The notes beneath the pieces are model-generated. The model saw only the letters and a program-made list of their open reading frames with translations. It ran no database searches and was not told the origin of the DNA. Below, one piece after another: positions 1 through 12,100 of a DNA stretch of 64,000 bases (positions are counted from its first letter, which is position 1; the number at the start of each line of letters is the position of its first letter). The DNA is taken from NCBI GenBank assembly GCA_025266875.1, contig JALLLT010000002.1, positions 1,364,001 to 1,428,000 on the forward strand, read 5' to 3'. Source of the stretch: Fennellomyces sp. T-0311 (taxonomy: Eukaryota; Mucoromycota; Mucoromycetes; Mucorales; Lichtheimiaceae). Position numbers and translations under genes: made by a program.

Positions 1-894
1 TGGTGGTCAAATCGATGACTTAAATCAAATCCAGGTACAACGGAAGCCAATCCATCGAGAACTGATTTACAGGTCTTATAAATAGATGCGATAGTCATCG
101 TTCTCGGCGGAACGAAGCAGGTTAAAAAAAAGAAAGAAAGAATAAAGAAAGAGAGAGAGGAGGGGAGCAATTACGGAGTGCAACCATCTTTTTTTTTTTT
201 GACAATAGAAGCAGGGTCAAGGCTCTTGCCTGTTTCAGGCACACATCACAGACGTGCATTGTCCGTCTTGTTAGCAATCATCGCTGAATGTAACCTCCCC
301 CTTTATTCTGTCGGTTCCTTGGAGGGGGCAGCCTCATGGCGTCAGAAATAAGTAGATCTATCTTTGGCTTAAGGGGGGGGGGCAAGGGTACAATTTCCTT
401 GTTTATCCACTACTGTCAAGAGAAAAGGAGAGGTCGGTTGGTCTGCTTGTGTGTTTATCGTCAGGTAATAAACTAATCAGACATTATCAGTGATGTGAGT
501 CTCGCCCCTCTCTCTTTGTCTCCTATGGATCACACAGCCAAAAGACCGCTATGCAACGGTAGACGGTTATCAAATAATACACTAGCTGGGTCCGGTGACG
601 GTGGCAACCGTATGCTCCAGTTGCAGTGGATTGTTGTATTTAATTCTGCATGTCGCTGCTGCACCCCTTCCAGATTGTAGGCAAATGATTTTGGGTGCTT
701 TATGTTTCTTTTCTTTTGGCAGGTGGTGAAATAAGAAGAAAAACGAACTGCGAACAAGAACAGTGTTCTCTCTAAGGGAAACTACGGCTATAATAGTTAA
801 TATGGACAAGAAGTGTGATGAATGGGATGCGAATGATATTACAACAGGGAAGGAAGAATTAGAAAGTGTGGATGGTTGTTTGTAGGCTTGCTTT
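1..894. other. Intergenic region, no supported gene
   Basis: This stretch downstream of the J-domain co-chaperone holds no reading frame with a recognisable product. It has purine-rich and homopolymer tracts: an A/G-rich run near 125-170, a T run near 190-200 and a G run near 370-380. The part next to 895 is probably the 3' untranslated region and terminator of the minus-strand gene. Overlapping frames on both strands near 500-860 have no splice logic or conserved motif and are treated as noise. Confidence 0.5.
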
Positions 895-2734
895 TTAACC
901 AAAATGGAAGGTATATCCACCGCCGCCGGGCGATGCGCGTCGTCCACTGCCACCGGGGAATCCGCCTCCACCGAAACCGGCTCCACCGGGGAATCCACCA
1001 GCTCCACCGAAGCCTCCACCAGGGAAGCCTCCAGCGCCGGATGAATGGAAACCACCAGCACCACCGGGGAATCCTCGGGGTGCACCTCCGCCCATACCAC
1101 CACCAAACATTTGCATGAACACGTCATTGATATCCACGCCACCAGCATCGAAGCCGCCTCCGCCCATGCCGCCCATGCCATCGAGGTCGACGCCCGAATC
1201 GTATCGTTGCTTCTTCTGAGGATCGCTGAGAATGGCATAGGCCTCGCCGACCTCCTTGAACTTGGCCTCTGCCTTGGCGTCGCCATCGTTCTTGTCGGGA
1301 TGGTACTGCAGAGCCAGTTTGCGATACGCCTTTTTGATTTCAGAGTCTGTGGCGGCCTTGGAGAGGCCAAGGACCTTGTAGTAGTCTTTGCGCTGAGACT
1401 TTTTCAGCTCCAGCTCGGCTTTTTGCAGCAAGCTGCGATATTCTCGGCTGCTGGCATCGCTTTCTGTCAGCTTGCGATAGTCTCGCACTGCCTCTTCGTA
1501 TTCTTCCAGCTCCATGTAGCATGCTGCTCGTCGACTGTACACCTTGATAAAGTCGGGATCGAGTTTCAGCGCCTTGTCGCAGTCCTCCAGTGCTTCCTTG
1601 AACTTTTTGAGCTGCACAGACACGTTAGTTCCCGGGACACTCTTGGGGCAGCAAACCATCTTACCTTTTGTAGCACGGCGGCACGGTTGGAGTACAGCTT
1701 GGAGTTGAGGGCGTCGTTGTCTGGATCGATCTCCAGTGCGGATGTGTATGCGTCGTATGCTTCCTGAAGGTTGTTTGTCTTGAATGCGGCATTGCCCTTC
1801 TCCTTTTGCGAATCAAGCGCACGCGCCTTCTTCACCAGTACGCGGGCCTTTGCGAAATCAGGATCGCAGCGCAACGCCTCCATGCAGTGGGCCACGGCCT
1901 TTGCGTTGTCACCCTGGCCGTAGAACACGCGGGCCCTGAGATACAAGACATCTGGATTCTGGGTGTCCAATCGTACCAGGTAGCTAGGAGCGATTACAAA
2001 GTCAGCCCAAACGACACTCGGGAAAATAAACCCAAACACCCAACGTACTTTACGATTCTGCTTGCCTCCGACCATTTTTTCTGTCCCAGAGCACACTCCA
2101 CACGCCAAATGTTCCACTTGACTGGCACTCGCTCGCTGTCGACCATGGTGATGGCTCGATCCAGCGAGTTGCCCGCAAGACCCCATTGGTTGTTCTGCAT
2201 GTATGCCTCCATTTGTCCAATATACGTCTTCAGCGTATGCAGGTTTTGGTATTCGCGCTGGGTCTGACCGTTGCTGCTATCTAGTTGGTATGCCTGCTCG
2301 TACTGTCGGGTGGCTTCCTCAAGGTTGCCCAGGTTCATCTGGCATTTGCCTGCTCGAAGATAAGCCTTGATGTTGCTGGGATCAATGTCTGTGGCGGATC
2401 GACAGTCAGCTGCTGCTTCCTTGTATCGGCCCAGCATTGTCAGGGCAGCCGCACGGTTGGCATAGTATGTGGCTGTGCTAGGCGACGCCTCTGTCGCCAA
2501 GAGAAAAGACGTTAGTAACAAAGGCCTTCCTTTATACTCAGAACGTACCAATCGCCTCAGAGTACAGCTTGACTGCCTCGCTGTAGTTGCCGACCTTGTA
2601 CTCCTGGTTGGCCTTGGCCTTGATCTCTTCGGCGGATCTAGTTTGGCGATTCCGTAAGCTATCCCGTGCGAAAACGATAAGCGGGCAGACACAACTTACA
2701 GAGAGGAGTCGACGTCCATGGGAGAGTGGGTCAT
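895..2734 (-). CDS. TPR/J-domain co-chaperone (DNAJC7/TPR2-like)
   Basis: Five exons on the minus strand: 2734-2700, 2658-2549, 2490-2049, 1983-1665 and 1611-895. Joined they give 540 residues with all intron phases consistent. The N-terminal two thirds is a run of TPR repeats (for example [18 protein letters not shown] and [11 protein letters not shown]). A J domain follows, beginning [12 protein letters not shown] and containing the HPD tripeptide (QYHPDKN) that stimulates Hsp70 ATPase. The tail is Gly/Phe-rich with many GGFPGG units. TPR plus C-terminal J domain is the DNAJC7/TPR2 architecture, a family that shuttles clients between Hsp90 and Hsp70; a cytosolic location is inferred. The start is the first ATG of a short acidic exon ([11 protein letters not shown]). 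The gene is divergent from the BTB gene, with 244 bp between starts. Confidence 0.92.
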
Positions 2735-2978
2735 GGTTGCTGGTGATATATATATATATGTATGTATGTATAGATGCTCCTCGGAGAAGGGTGGGGTCTA
2801 TGAAGGTGGACGCCGAGTGGCTGTGAGGGGGTGGAAAAAAAGAAGAAAGAGGAAAAAAGGTACGGGGGGAGGATAATGAGACTAAAAAGTCACTCTGCTT
2901 CAATGATGGAATGTGCTGGAAAGAAATTCGATTCGGCGCCGCTTTCGCACTCAAAAAAGTTCTCCATTTGCACGAAGC
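2735..2978. promoter_or_regulatory. Divergent promoter region with TA/TG microsatellite
   Basis: These 244 bp separate the start codons of the co-chaperone (-) and the BTB protein (+), so they must hold both promoters and leaders. They contain an alternating TA then TATG tract at about 2745-2771 and a purine-rich stretch near 2833-2880. No heat-shock element or canonical TATA box could be assigned with confidence. Confidence 0.5.
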
Positions 2979-4394
2979 ATGAACAATGACTCCAATCGCT
3001 CCGCCGACGAATTCAACTTTGACTATGCCATTCCGATCGACAATGACATTTACCAAAACGTAATGATGAACAATGCCGCCTTGTTCGATACCACGGCCGC
3101 GATACCCGACAACCTCTTTGAGTTTATCACCAACGACAACCCGGCCGGTTTCGATCCTGCCCCGGCGCCCGTCAATGACCAGCCCATTCAACCAGCCAAC
3201 GGCAGCGCCCTTGCTGGGAAGAAACGCACACACGAGGAAAGTGAGCAAGAGCCGGTGTACGAACCGCCCAATCAAGCCATGTTTGCCATCATCGTCGGCG
3301 GCAAACCGTTTCGGCTCAGCTGGGAGTCCATCAAAAGCGACGGGCCAAAGAACTTTTTCACCGAGTTCTTTAGAAAACGCAAGTCTACCAGAATCATGCA
3401 TGTGGATCGGGATCCAGAGACATTCGCAGTTGTAGTGCATCATTTGCGCGGTTATCACGTCCGACCACGTGACGACCTTCAAAATCAATCGCTGCTCAGC
3501 GACGCCAGTTACTATGGCCTGAAGCGTCTGTGGAACTTTCTGCAGGATTTCTTCTTTGTCAATGTGGGCGGTCGGTCTTTCCGTCTGGCGTGGTCCTTGT
3601 TCAACAAAGGTTGGTTGCCCCTCTGTTTCAAAGGAGATGTTTGCAGCTAATCGTGGACGCCAGATAAAGCCCAACTGAATTACTTTACGGGCCCCGTCAA
3701 GGACCACTTGGCGATTCCCAACGGAAACGGTATACAGACGCCGCCATATTACATTGATCGCGATCCAGACATTTTCATGGATATCATCAGTTACTTGCGC
3801 GGTTACACCATCCGCATACGTGACGAGGTTCATCACAAGAACCTGCTCAAAGACGCATCCTACTATGCACTCAAAGGGTTGCGCGCCCAGCTACTCGCGT
3901 CGCGGCATATTTTGGATGGCAGCGAACCGAATAACCGGGAGATTCTGTTGCATCTCCAGAATGTCAGGCCTGCCAACCTTGTTTTATCTGGCAAAGAGGT
4001 CCAATACAAGCACGAGAATGCCGCCCGCGAACTGCTTGTGCAAATCTCGCATTTCGACATTGTCAACATCCACTCGGTTTTCCGGCTACCTGCTGAACTG
4101 TCTGACGCTGACAAGCGCAAGTTGCGCGAGTTGGGCAATAAATTGTCGGTGTGTGGCGTTGACGATAGCCACGTGATCGTCGACGAGGCATGTGCAATGA
4201 CGGTGGATGATCGTCAAATACGCCATTTGGAAAAGCTGGACGAATGGGATTATCCCGTAAAGAAACTCACCGTGCTACGTGCCATTGCAAAGGTTCAAGT
4301 AGATAATGGAGCAGTTGTGTTGTACTTGCTGCGATTCGAAGCCCTCAGTTCAAGGCTGCAGTTAAATATGAAGAAGGAGTTCTTGTCAGGGTAG
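2979..4394 (+). CDS. Tandem BTB/T1 (K+ channel tetramerisation-type) domain protein
   Basis: Two exons, 2979-3609 and 3664-4394, give 453 residues. The start is the first ATG of the frame (MNNDSNRSADEF); upstream codons in frame begin only with GTG. After a low-complexity N-terminus come two copies of a BTB/T1 fold. The first begins FAIIVGGKPFRLSW and ends with DASYYGLKRLWNF. The second begins FFVNVGGRSFRLAW and ends with DASYYALKGL. Both carry the [VI]xVGGxxFRL strand and a DRDPxxF...YLRGY core typical of KCTD/T1 domains. About 180 residues without recognised homology follow. The family includes adaptors for cullin-3 ligases and oligomeric scaffolds; the role here is unknown. Two T1 copies in one chain is unusual and may give an intramolecular dimer. 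Confidence 0.85.
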
Positions 4395-6607
4395 TTGCTG
4401 TTTTGTTTTGGCATCTGAGAAAGAAAGGGATGAATGTAAAAATCCACGTGAGGTCGCTTGGTATTGCAAAAAAAAAAGCACTTGTGACCTTAACTGCAGC
4501 ACACACATGCGCGGTAAGATGGCAAAAGCTCCTTTTGGTGAGATGTGATACGATCAATTACTCTACTCGTTTTGGCAAAATGGCCCTATCTGGACCTACC
4601 ACTCCCTCACGCTTACAGTTAGTTACCTCCTATGTATTGCCTGGAAATCAGCATAGCGTCTCGAAAAGTACCTAGTAGAGCTATCACATAGTATATTCAT
4701 ATGTGTGACAACAGAGGAGCGAGTATGTCAAGACTATCATGCGCTTCGATCGGACGTTCGCTAACGCAATCGTCGCCGACGCGAGACGATCGGATGATAT
4801 AGATACGCGACCTTGACTTTTATGCCAACATCTTGATTTTTAAACGAGCAACTCAATTTGTAAGCAGATGACGCTCACGTTGAGCAGATAATGCCGAGTA
4901 AGCTAGGGAATACTGGATTTGGCGGTAACCGCGGTACGTGTTTGTGAGAGGGCAAGTATTCGGCCTTGTGTCAACTGTGTGGAGTCATGATGGTAACATA
5001 TCCAAATTAAGCAAACACTGTGTAAAAAACATATATGCCTGGTAAATTAGCAGATTGGTGAATCCAATATATCGGTCCTGCACTATTACGATTTGTTTGT
5101 CATCGTCATTTAAATAAAACTTTCGAAATATGCGTTTACATATGTTGCCAATGGGGAAGCTTTTTGGACACATTGCGGTACTGAACCTTCTCGTTTATCT
5201 CAGTGGAACTGAAGATAAGGGAAGCGTGCGATTGATTACCTCATGAACATATCTAGTAAGAATAGTAAAATAGCTACATTTGACACCAAACGAAAAAATC
5301 TGCATAAATAGCACAAGTATAATTTTTGGTTTAGCGTGCAACTTTGTGGTTGGCAGAGATCGATTGCAATCAACTTTAACCTAGTTGTAACTATATTGGA
5401 CCATTAAGCCGGTTTTTCTTAGGTGCAAAGGGAGAGAAGAGAATGATCAAACTTATGTAAGCTACCCGTATAAGTTTGTCGATTTAGCAAAAGAAAAAAA
5501 AAGCAAAAAAAAATATTCCCATCGAAGCCCCGATTCCATGTGTCACTGAATAGCGTTTTGTTTGCATGAGTGGTGGGGCGCTGCAGAGTGTTGTCGATAT
5601 GTCGGCGGCAGTGCTTCCGGCGTTCTTGTGCCACATGGTAATCTCTCTTCTCTTTCTGCAAGTGGAGGGCGTGCGAAGATGCATCATGATATTTTCGTTA
5701 CGTACCAATATTACTGAAATTAGAAAGCGAATCATGAGCATGGTTGGAGTTGTGGCCAAGGTAAAAGAGTCAAGCGGAAGACGAATTCGTGAGAAGATGA
5801 ATATCTTCTATCTACATCCTTTGAAAAGCTCTCTATCATTCGGCATGATTGGAAATAAGGGGGCTTTTGTTGAAAGAGCCCTGCAAATTCTGATTGGGGG
5901 GGGGGATCGTGTGGAGCGGATCCGTTACTAAGCAGTATAGCTGAAATACTTTAGAAGGAGCCTTTTCTCTTTTATTAATTAATTTATAGGACAACTTGTA
6001 AAGAAGCTGGTGTGTGACCACCCAAAAAGTTGTAGCACAAAGTGAGAGAGTGACCGAGAGAACAGCATGACCAGTCAAACTCAGCTTTGCCAGAAGCAGA
6101 TCTAACTTGAGAGCGAGCACGAGGGCAAAAAGTTGTATAGATTTGTTGAGAAGAACACCAATATTTGTTTCATGTGAAAAAAGAAGGTGGGTTTGCAGGA
6201 ACTTTTGGATTGCATGAAGAATGTATCACCGAAAACAGCAAGCATATTCCTGGTTGGGACCTATCAACAGAGGCCAGCATGAACTTCTCTGTTAGGGTTG
6301 CACACCATTCCACTAAAAAGCCAACGACCGCTGATTGGTAAAAGTCAGTCGATCTCATAAGCCTGTTGATCAAGCTTAGTTTCAAAAAAAAAGAAGTGAT
6401 AAATGCAGGAGGTTTTGCTGCGAAGGGGATCATGTGGTTTATTTTTGTGCGGTGACGTATGAAGAAAGAGCAGAGAGGAGAAAGAGGGAGACAGACTTTG
6501 TGTGCTGGTTTGTGTTGCGGCGCTTCCCATCAATTTTCTATTTCTTCCCATCCGCTTTACTTTTTTCCTTTTCGCATCTTTTTCTTCCTCTCTTTTTCAT
6601 TCAAATC
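4395..6607. other. Intergenic region, no supported gene
   Basis: About 2.2 kb of AT-rich DNA. Overlapping short frames on both strands at 5420-6120 (up to about 120 codons) could not be joined into a plausible spliced product and match nothing I recognise. The final 70 bp before 6608 are strongly pyrimidine-rich, like the leader of the following gene. A G run lies near 5898-5906. Confidence 0.4.
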
Positions 6608-6991
6608 ATGCCTTTCCGTTGCAAGTGCGGCCGAACCTTTGAAAAAACGGACACCTTCGCCTCACACACGTCGTCGTGTGCACCATTCCATCAGCGGCGT
6701 ATGTCCGAGACAAATGCCTTTCAACAGCAACAGCAGCACAAGAAGCAGCCACCGTTGATCAACACAACTTCGCTGTCATTCATCCCCACCGGCCTATTAT
6801 CGCCTACGCAACAGTCGCCCGGGTCATCATCACAAGCAAGCTCACCCTCATCCAACGCAGCGGGCGGGGTTGACATGGCATCGTCGATGCCAAGCTATTT
6901 CATGCCGACCGGCTTATCCTTGCAGCATGCGTTTGAAGGTGCCAGAAGACGGTCCATGTCATATGGTAGTACCAATGCCTCGCTGAAATAA
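6608..6991 (+). CDS. Small hypothetical protein with single C2HC-like finger
   Basis: An uninterrupted frame of 127 residues from an ATG that directly follows a C/T-rich leader. The first 22 residues, starting MPFRCKCGRTFEKTDTF, resemble one zinc finger: Cys-x-Cys, a 12-residue spacer, then His and Cys. The rest is low complexity: a Gln-rich run near residues 38-45, Ser/Pro-rich segments, and two similar FIPTGL/FMPTGL motifs near residues 58 and 98 that could be short linear motifs. I do not recognise the family. The clean frame, the leader and a serine/glutamine composition unlike random DNA argue that it is real. It might be a small nuclear regulator, but that is only inference. Confidence 0.6.
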   Translation: MPFRCKCGRTFEKTDTFASHTSSCAPFHQRRMSETNAFQQQQQHKKQPPLINTTSLSFIPTGLLSPTQQSPGSSSQASSPSSNAAGGVDMASSMPSYFMPTGLSLQHAFEGARRRSMSYGSTNASLK

Positions 6992-7815
6992 TTCGGTTCA
7001 TTGTTTGTCACAATCATCATGCACATACCACTTTCACCCACTTTTGCAGTTCATTTTGTTGTTTCTTCTTCTTTTTTATATATCAAGTCTGTTCATCCCT
7101 CTCTCTCTATCTTCTGTGTGTATTCATTACAAAAATCTCTCTCTCGTCCGCTCGTCATCAATAAAAAAACACGATAAGCATTCGTTGGCGTCTTTGTTGT
7201 CCGTGTTTGGGTCACACTGTCTCAGAAACAATACACACTTGACGACAAACCTTCCCACCCCCTTTTGTTGCGTAGCCCCACCCTGCTAATGGGCACCATT
7301 TAAATCATGCCTCATCATTAACAAAATTGGCCAATTGTTTGACAAGACGATCATTTAGTTTTTGGACGATGGCTGAAGTTGACAAACATGGTCAAGGACC
7401 CTCTTAGTTACGAAACGTGTGGTCCAATTTGCAATGTCTTCGCGAGAATATATTTTTAACGAAGAAAAAAAGTGGCCCAGCACATCATCTTATATCATCA
7501 GGGTCCCCTGCTCCAAACGCTTAGCCATATCAATCTTGAACACCGATCCTTCTTGTCCTTTTAAGCTTATCGGTCTGATCGGTTCGTCCAATGAGAGTTG
7601 AGCCTCGCATTTTCTTATCAAAGTGCATTTCACACGCTTAATCTCGCAGTTCCTTCTAATCAAACCAATGGAAAAAATATTCGTTTGAATATGAAAAAAA
7701 CTTTTTTTTATTGGGCACTGCTATGAAACTGAAATAAAACTCGTTGTTGTTGCTCTTTTTATGGGGGAGGAATGTTACTACTGTGAATTACAAAGGGGGG
7801 CACTGCATTGATTTT

Positions 7816-7833
7816 GAGAGAGAGAGAGAGAGA
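7816..7833. repeat. GA microsatellite
   Basis: A run of GA dinucleotides just downstream of the stop codon of the minus-strand repeat protein, probably within its 3' untranslated region. Confidence 0.85.
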
Positions 7834-7866
7834 AAAGAAAATGAAGAAAGATGAGGCAATCCTTTT

Positions 7867-9027
7867 TTACTTGCGGTACTTGCTGTCTTTGCCATAGCCA
7901 CCGTAGTAGCCGTCCTTGCCATAGCCACCGTAGTAGCCGTCCTTGCCATAGCCACCGTAGTAGCCATCCTTGCCATAGCGATCACCATAGTAGCCGTCCT
8001 TACCATAGCGATCACCATAGTAGCCATCATCCTTGCCACCATAGTAACCACCGTTGCCGCCGTAGCTGGCAAAGCTGCCGTAGTATTTGTCGCCATCATC
8101 CTTGTAGTCACCACGGCCATAGCCCTTGCCAGAATCGTAGACGGCGTAGCTGCCATAGAACTTGTCAAACTTCTTGCAGTCTTCCTTGTCGGAATAGCAG
8201 ACGTAGCTTCCGTAGCCATACTTCTTGTCGTCATCCTTCTTGTCATGGTAGTCATTGTCACCACGCTTGCCCTTCTTGCCCTTCTTGACAGAACGCTTGT
8301 CGTGCTTCTTGTCGTGATCATCCTTGTCATGATCATCCTTGTCGTGGTCGTTCTTCTTGTCATGATCATCCTTGTCGTGGTCGTCCTTCTTGTCATGATC
8401 ATCCTTATCGTGGTCGTCCTTCTTGTCATGATCGTCTCTGTCGTGGTCGTCCTTCTTGTCGTGATCCTTGTCATTATGGTAGTCCTTACCATAGTCGTCT
8501 TTGCCATAGCCATAGTAGCCTGGACCGGAGTAGTATCCCTTGTACGAGGCGAAGCTGCCGACATACTTATCGTGGTCCTTGTCGTCTTTCTTGTCATGAT
8601 CATCCTTACCACCGTAATTGGCGAAGCTGCCATAATACACGTCATGGTCTTTGTCGTGGTCATCCTTCTTGTCATCACCACGACGGAAGAGACTACGCTT
8701 GTCGTGCTTCTTGTCATGGTCATCCTTGTCATGATCATCCTTCTTATCATGATCGTCCTTCTTGTCATGGTCATCCTTCTTGTCCTTGGGGTTCAAGACA
8801 ACAATGGTGCTGTCTTCATCTTGGAAATCACCCTTGTGCTTCTTTCCGGGGAGCACAAGCACGATGTTTTCGTCATCAGGAACAGGAACCTCAATGATCT
8901 TGGTATCAACCTTTTGGAACTCGACCTTCTTGACATCCTTGTGATCATCACCACGACGGACCAGAGGGGAGGCATCAATCGTTGAGAGAAGGGCCAAAGC
9001 AGCAACGGAGAGGGCAATTAAGCGCAT
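7867..9027 (-). CDS. Secreted Asp/His/Lys-rich and Gly/Tyr-rich repeat protein
   Basis: A single-exon frame of 386 residues. It starts with a signal peptide (MRLIALSVAALALLSTIDA) followed by a dibasic LVRR site. The rest is repetitive. There are two long DDHDKKDDHDK-type blocks (about residues 90-112 and 190-243). At least five copies of a Y-x-G-S-[FY]-x-x-Y module occur (YYGSFANY, YVGSFASY, YGSYVCY, YGSYAVY, YYGSFASY). The C-terminus is built of GYYG(G/D)xYGKD units. Further dibasic sites occur before SLF, GDDKK, SVKK and GDND, so Kex2-type processing is possible. Only two cysteines are visible in the mature part. The His/Asp density suggests metal binding or a cell-wall or extracellular polymer role; neither is shown. 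A clear TATA box lies about 65 bp upstream. I recognise no named family. Confidence 0.85.
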   Translation of the reverse strand: MRLIALSVAALALLSTIDASPLVRRGDDHKDVKKVEFQKVDTKIIEVPVPDDENIVLVLPGKKHKGDFQDEDSTIVVLNPKDKKDDHDKKDDHDKKDDHDKDDHDKKHDKRSLFRRGDDKKDDHDKDHDVYYGSFANYGGKDDHDKKDDKDHDKYVGSFASYKGYYSGPGYYGYGKDDYGKDYHNDKDHDKKDDHDRDDHDKKDDHDKDDHDKKDDHDKDDHDKKNDHDKDDHDKDDHDKKHDKRSVKKGKKGKRGDNDYHDKKDDDKKYGYGSYVCYSDKEDCKKFDKFYGSYAVYDSGKGYGRGDYKDDGDKYYGSFASYGGNGGYYGGKDDGYYGDRYGKDGYYGDRYGKDGYYGGYGKDGYYGGYGKDGYYGGYGKDSKYRK

Positions 9028-9090
9028 GATGAGTGAAAGGCCAAGTAGAGATTGGTAGGTAAGGAATCAGTGAGCGCAATCTAACCCATC

Positions 9091-9100
9091 CTTTATATAC
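9091..9100 (-). promoter_or_regulatory. TATA box of the secreted repeat protein
   Basis: On the minus strand the sequence reads GTATATAAAG, 64-73 bp upstream of the ATG at 9027, a typical TATA position for a strongly expressed fungal gene. Confidence 0.6.
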
Positions 9101-12100
9101 CTTTTTTTATACGGAGCAGTGGACAGCAAACAGCTCAACAAACTGGTCGTTTTCATCTTGCTGCGAATGTGCAAAGTAGCAAGTATCCCACGGTTATCAT
9201 CGTCCTTTCTACCCTTGCAATATCTTACTGCCCAAATATCGGAAAATTTGCTTAACGACCTGGCAGAGCGGCCTTAACTCCCGTTTTCTTTTTCCCTTTC
9301 AGATAATCATCACTTACAGCACTAGCATCCGCAGAGATTGAGAAGAATTTTTGCTTGTTGTTGTTTGATCTCTGTAACTCAACAAATTGGATCAAGTTCG
9401 GACATGCAAGGTCCCCAAAAAAGAATCAGCCAAGCAACAAGAAAAACAAAAGGACAATAAACATGTAGTTGACGGGTGAAATTGTACTCTTAGAAAGCAT
9501 TGCAAGAAAAGTCAGGTGATTCGTTCGATCCATTACTATGCGTAATCCAAACAATGAGCGTCACCCATAATTCTCAAATCGTGGTTAGTAGTAACGCTTA
9601 CATACGTATCAGATAAAAAGGAGACCTTGTTCCTATGATATAGTGTGGATTTTTTTTGTATTACGTACCTGCCCAATTGTTTTCATTCCTGAAAGCAATC
9701 CCGTTTGGTATGGTTAGAGACAATGAGATCAAAGTTGCTATCAACCAGTATACACTTGGCATTGCTTGCTACTCAACATGTGATTAAATGAACAAAAAAA
9801 TCATTCTCACGTAATGGAGCCAAGCAATCATACACGATAGTTCCTGGTAGGATCACATTCATTTGTCTGTGCTAAAAACATTCGTATTGCGTGCTTTGCT
9901 TGTTGTTAAAAATATAAATTGGACAGGATCAAAACCCAGGCAAGTAAATGGATCATCCAATGGTACTCGTAGCTGTTACGCCAACCACTTATCAGGTATT
10001 TTTCTCGTTGCTGAGGGTATTTGAGATGCGGAGGAAGACGAGTGCTATGATGTTTCATCCTTGAAAGGTCATCATGTTACTGACAAGTATAGTTTGTCTT
10101 AGTGCAATATTAGCTACTTTGATAATCGGTCAACGTATCACTACAAAAATGGGAAGGCTTATCGATTTTTAAGACATTAATGCGAGATACATGATGACCA
10201 TCGGCAAATTCAACAAGAGTTGATGCATTTGCTCGACTAGCGATAGGATTGCTACCTTGCCGTTTGACGTTTGGTTTTATCATTATCGTTAAAGAGGTTA
10301 ATCGAATGGCGTTTCTTACAATAAGACCACCACGGCATATAAGCTATTCCAAAGTTTATTATTCCCATGCGTGTAGTAGTTCATACTGGATCAGTTTTAA
10401 AATGTGCGTAGTTACCGCTTAGTAGTTTTGGTTCTGTAAAGCAACGAAATGTCATGACAATATCTACTGGTGGGATAGCTGTTTGCGGTCAGCTAACGTT
10501 ATACGAGTACAGCAAAGTAAAATATAACGTATTGAGTATTGCAGACCAAAGTATGCAGGGCGCATATTCACTACTACGGGCTAGACCATTGTAATCCGTA
10601 CAAATAAGCACAGAAAAAGTAGCGGCTGCCGCTTATACATAAGTTCAAAACGCCAAAGTCCCGATATCACCAAAAAGCAGCTAATACACGTGCTCATTTA
10701 AGCAGCAGATTAACAATGGATTTAATGAAGACGCGACTATTGGAATGATAATAGAGTTGACGTGCTCTCCAATTTCACTTGGACTCCAGATAAAAGACGA
10801 TAGTCAGCGGACCAGTCAATTTAATAGAGACATGGCTCGACAGAAAGTCAAGTCTACCTATTGAATCAACTGTTAGTTTTACGTTGATAGCCAAAAGTAG
10901 CGAATTTCGATATAATGCTTATTAGTTTTGATATTCTACATCAGGGTGTCTTTACGGCTAGCGGCTCAAAAGCCATTATTTTATGGACGCAAAAAGTGAT
11001 GGTAACATTCTCGATCATAGAAACCGAATCGCAAGAATAGCATCTCATTGCAACCAAAGATGATTGAATATGCATCGTTGTATCCAAGTTAAGGGGGTAT
11101 GGATGGCATGAAGGATAGTCATCGTGGGAGAGTGACGCATGCAAGCGCTTTTTAGTCTGGAGACCAGTAACAGTAGCGGAAAGCTTAGGGTACGTTTCTG
11201 CCTTTTCTTATGTCAAGGTATCGTCCAATCCATCAAAGCATAGCTCCAAGATCGAGCAGCTCCAATATACTAGCAGTAGCGCATTAATCTGATTTTGATA
11301 TGAATACGCTGCCCCATATATATATCCCTCAAAATATTGAATAATAGGGAAATACACAGTAATTCTGCAGACTATATTCGAGTCTACAAAGGTTCGACTA
11401 GTACCAGAGGTGTTCAGCAAAGCTCGTGCACAGTGGATAAACTGGGATGTCCCCAAACAAAATCTCTTACTTGCAACCTACAGTTAAAAACAAAACAACG
11501 AGCTAATACTAAGTCATTATGGGAATTTGGGGAGCAGGTAAGTTCTATGGTATGAGTCTAATATTTTATAGTGCTAACGTCTATACTTTTAATTATTATG
11601 TAGAGGGAATCCAGCTAACCTTGAATGTTGAAAATACATATGTACATAGGTATGGGTGACTGGAACGACGAAAATGAGGAAGATTCCTCGAAGAAGAAGC
11701 ATATACGTATCAGATATTTATCCCGGTAGTTGTCATTGCACCGAGAACGCAAAATCGATTCATCATTTATTCTTCTCTAAGCTTTTTCAAAAATGATTTG
11801 AATATATAATGTGTGCGAGATGTGGCACTGTCATGCGAAACGAATGTTCGCAATAATCCCTAACGAATTCGTCTCGAACATAATATTTTTTCGGTGGCGT
11901 TTTCAAATTCCCAACTTCCGCTATATTTGATGCCATACGGAGAGCAGGGAACACAGACATACTAGGATTTGGAAGAATAACCTAATATAAGTCCAAATCA
12001 ATTTATTCTGTTTCGAGAACAGCGATAATTGTTTGCTAATGTTAAGAGAAGTACGTGATCTGTATTATAGCAACGGGAAGGCAACAAGTCATAAGGCGCT

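Noticed and set aside
1045..1767. Plus-strand frame of 240 codons opposite the co-chaperone gene
   Set aside because: It is antisense to the J domain and Gly-rich tail and crosses an intron of that gene; composition reflects complementary codons.
5566..6120. Overlapping frames on both strands between the BTB gene and the small finger gene
   Set aside because: Neither strand gives a product with splice-consistent extensions or known motifs.
8245..8985. Long plus-strand frame of about 246 codons rich in Val, Leu and Ile
   Set aside because: It is the antisense of the Asp-His-Lys repeat codons of the secreted protein; the hydrophobic repeats are a by-product and there is no independent gene signal.
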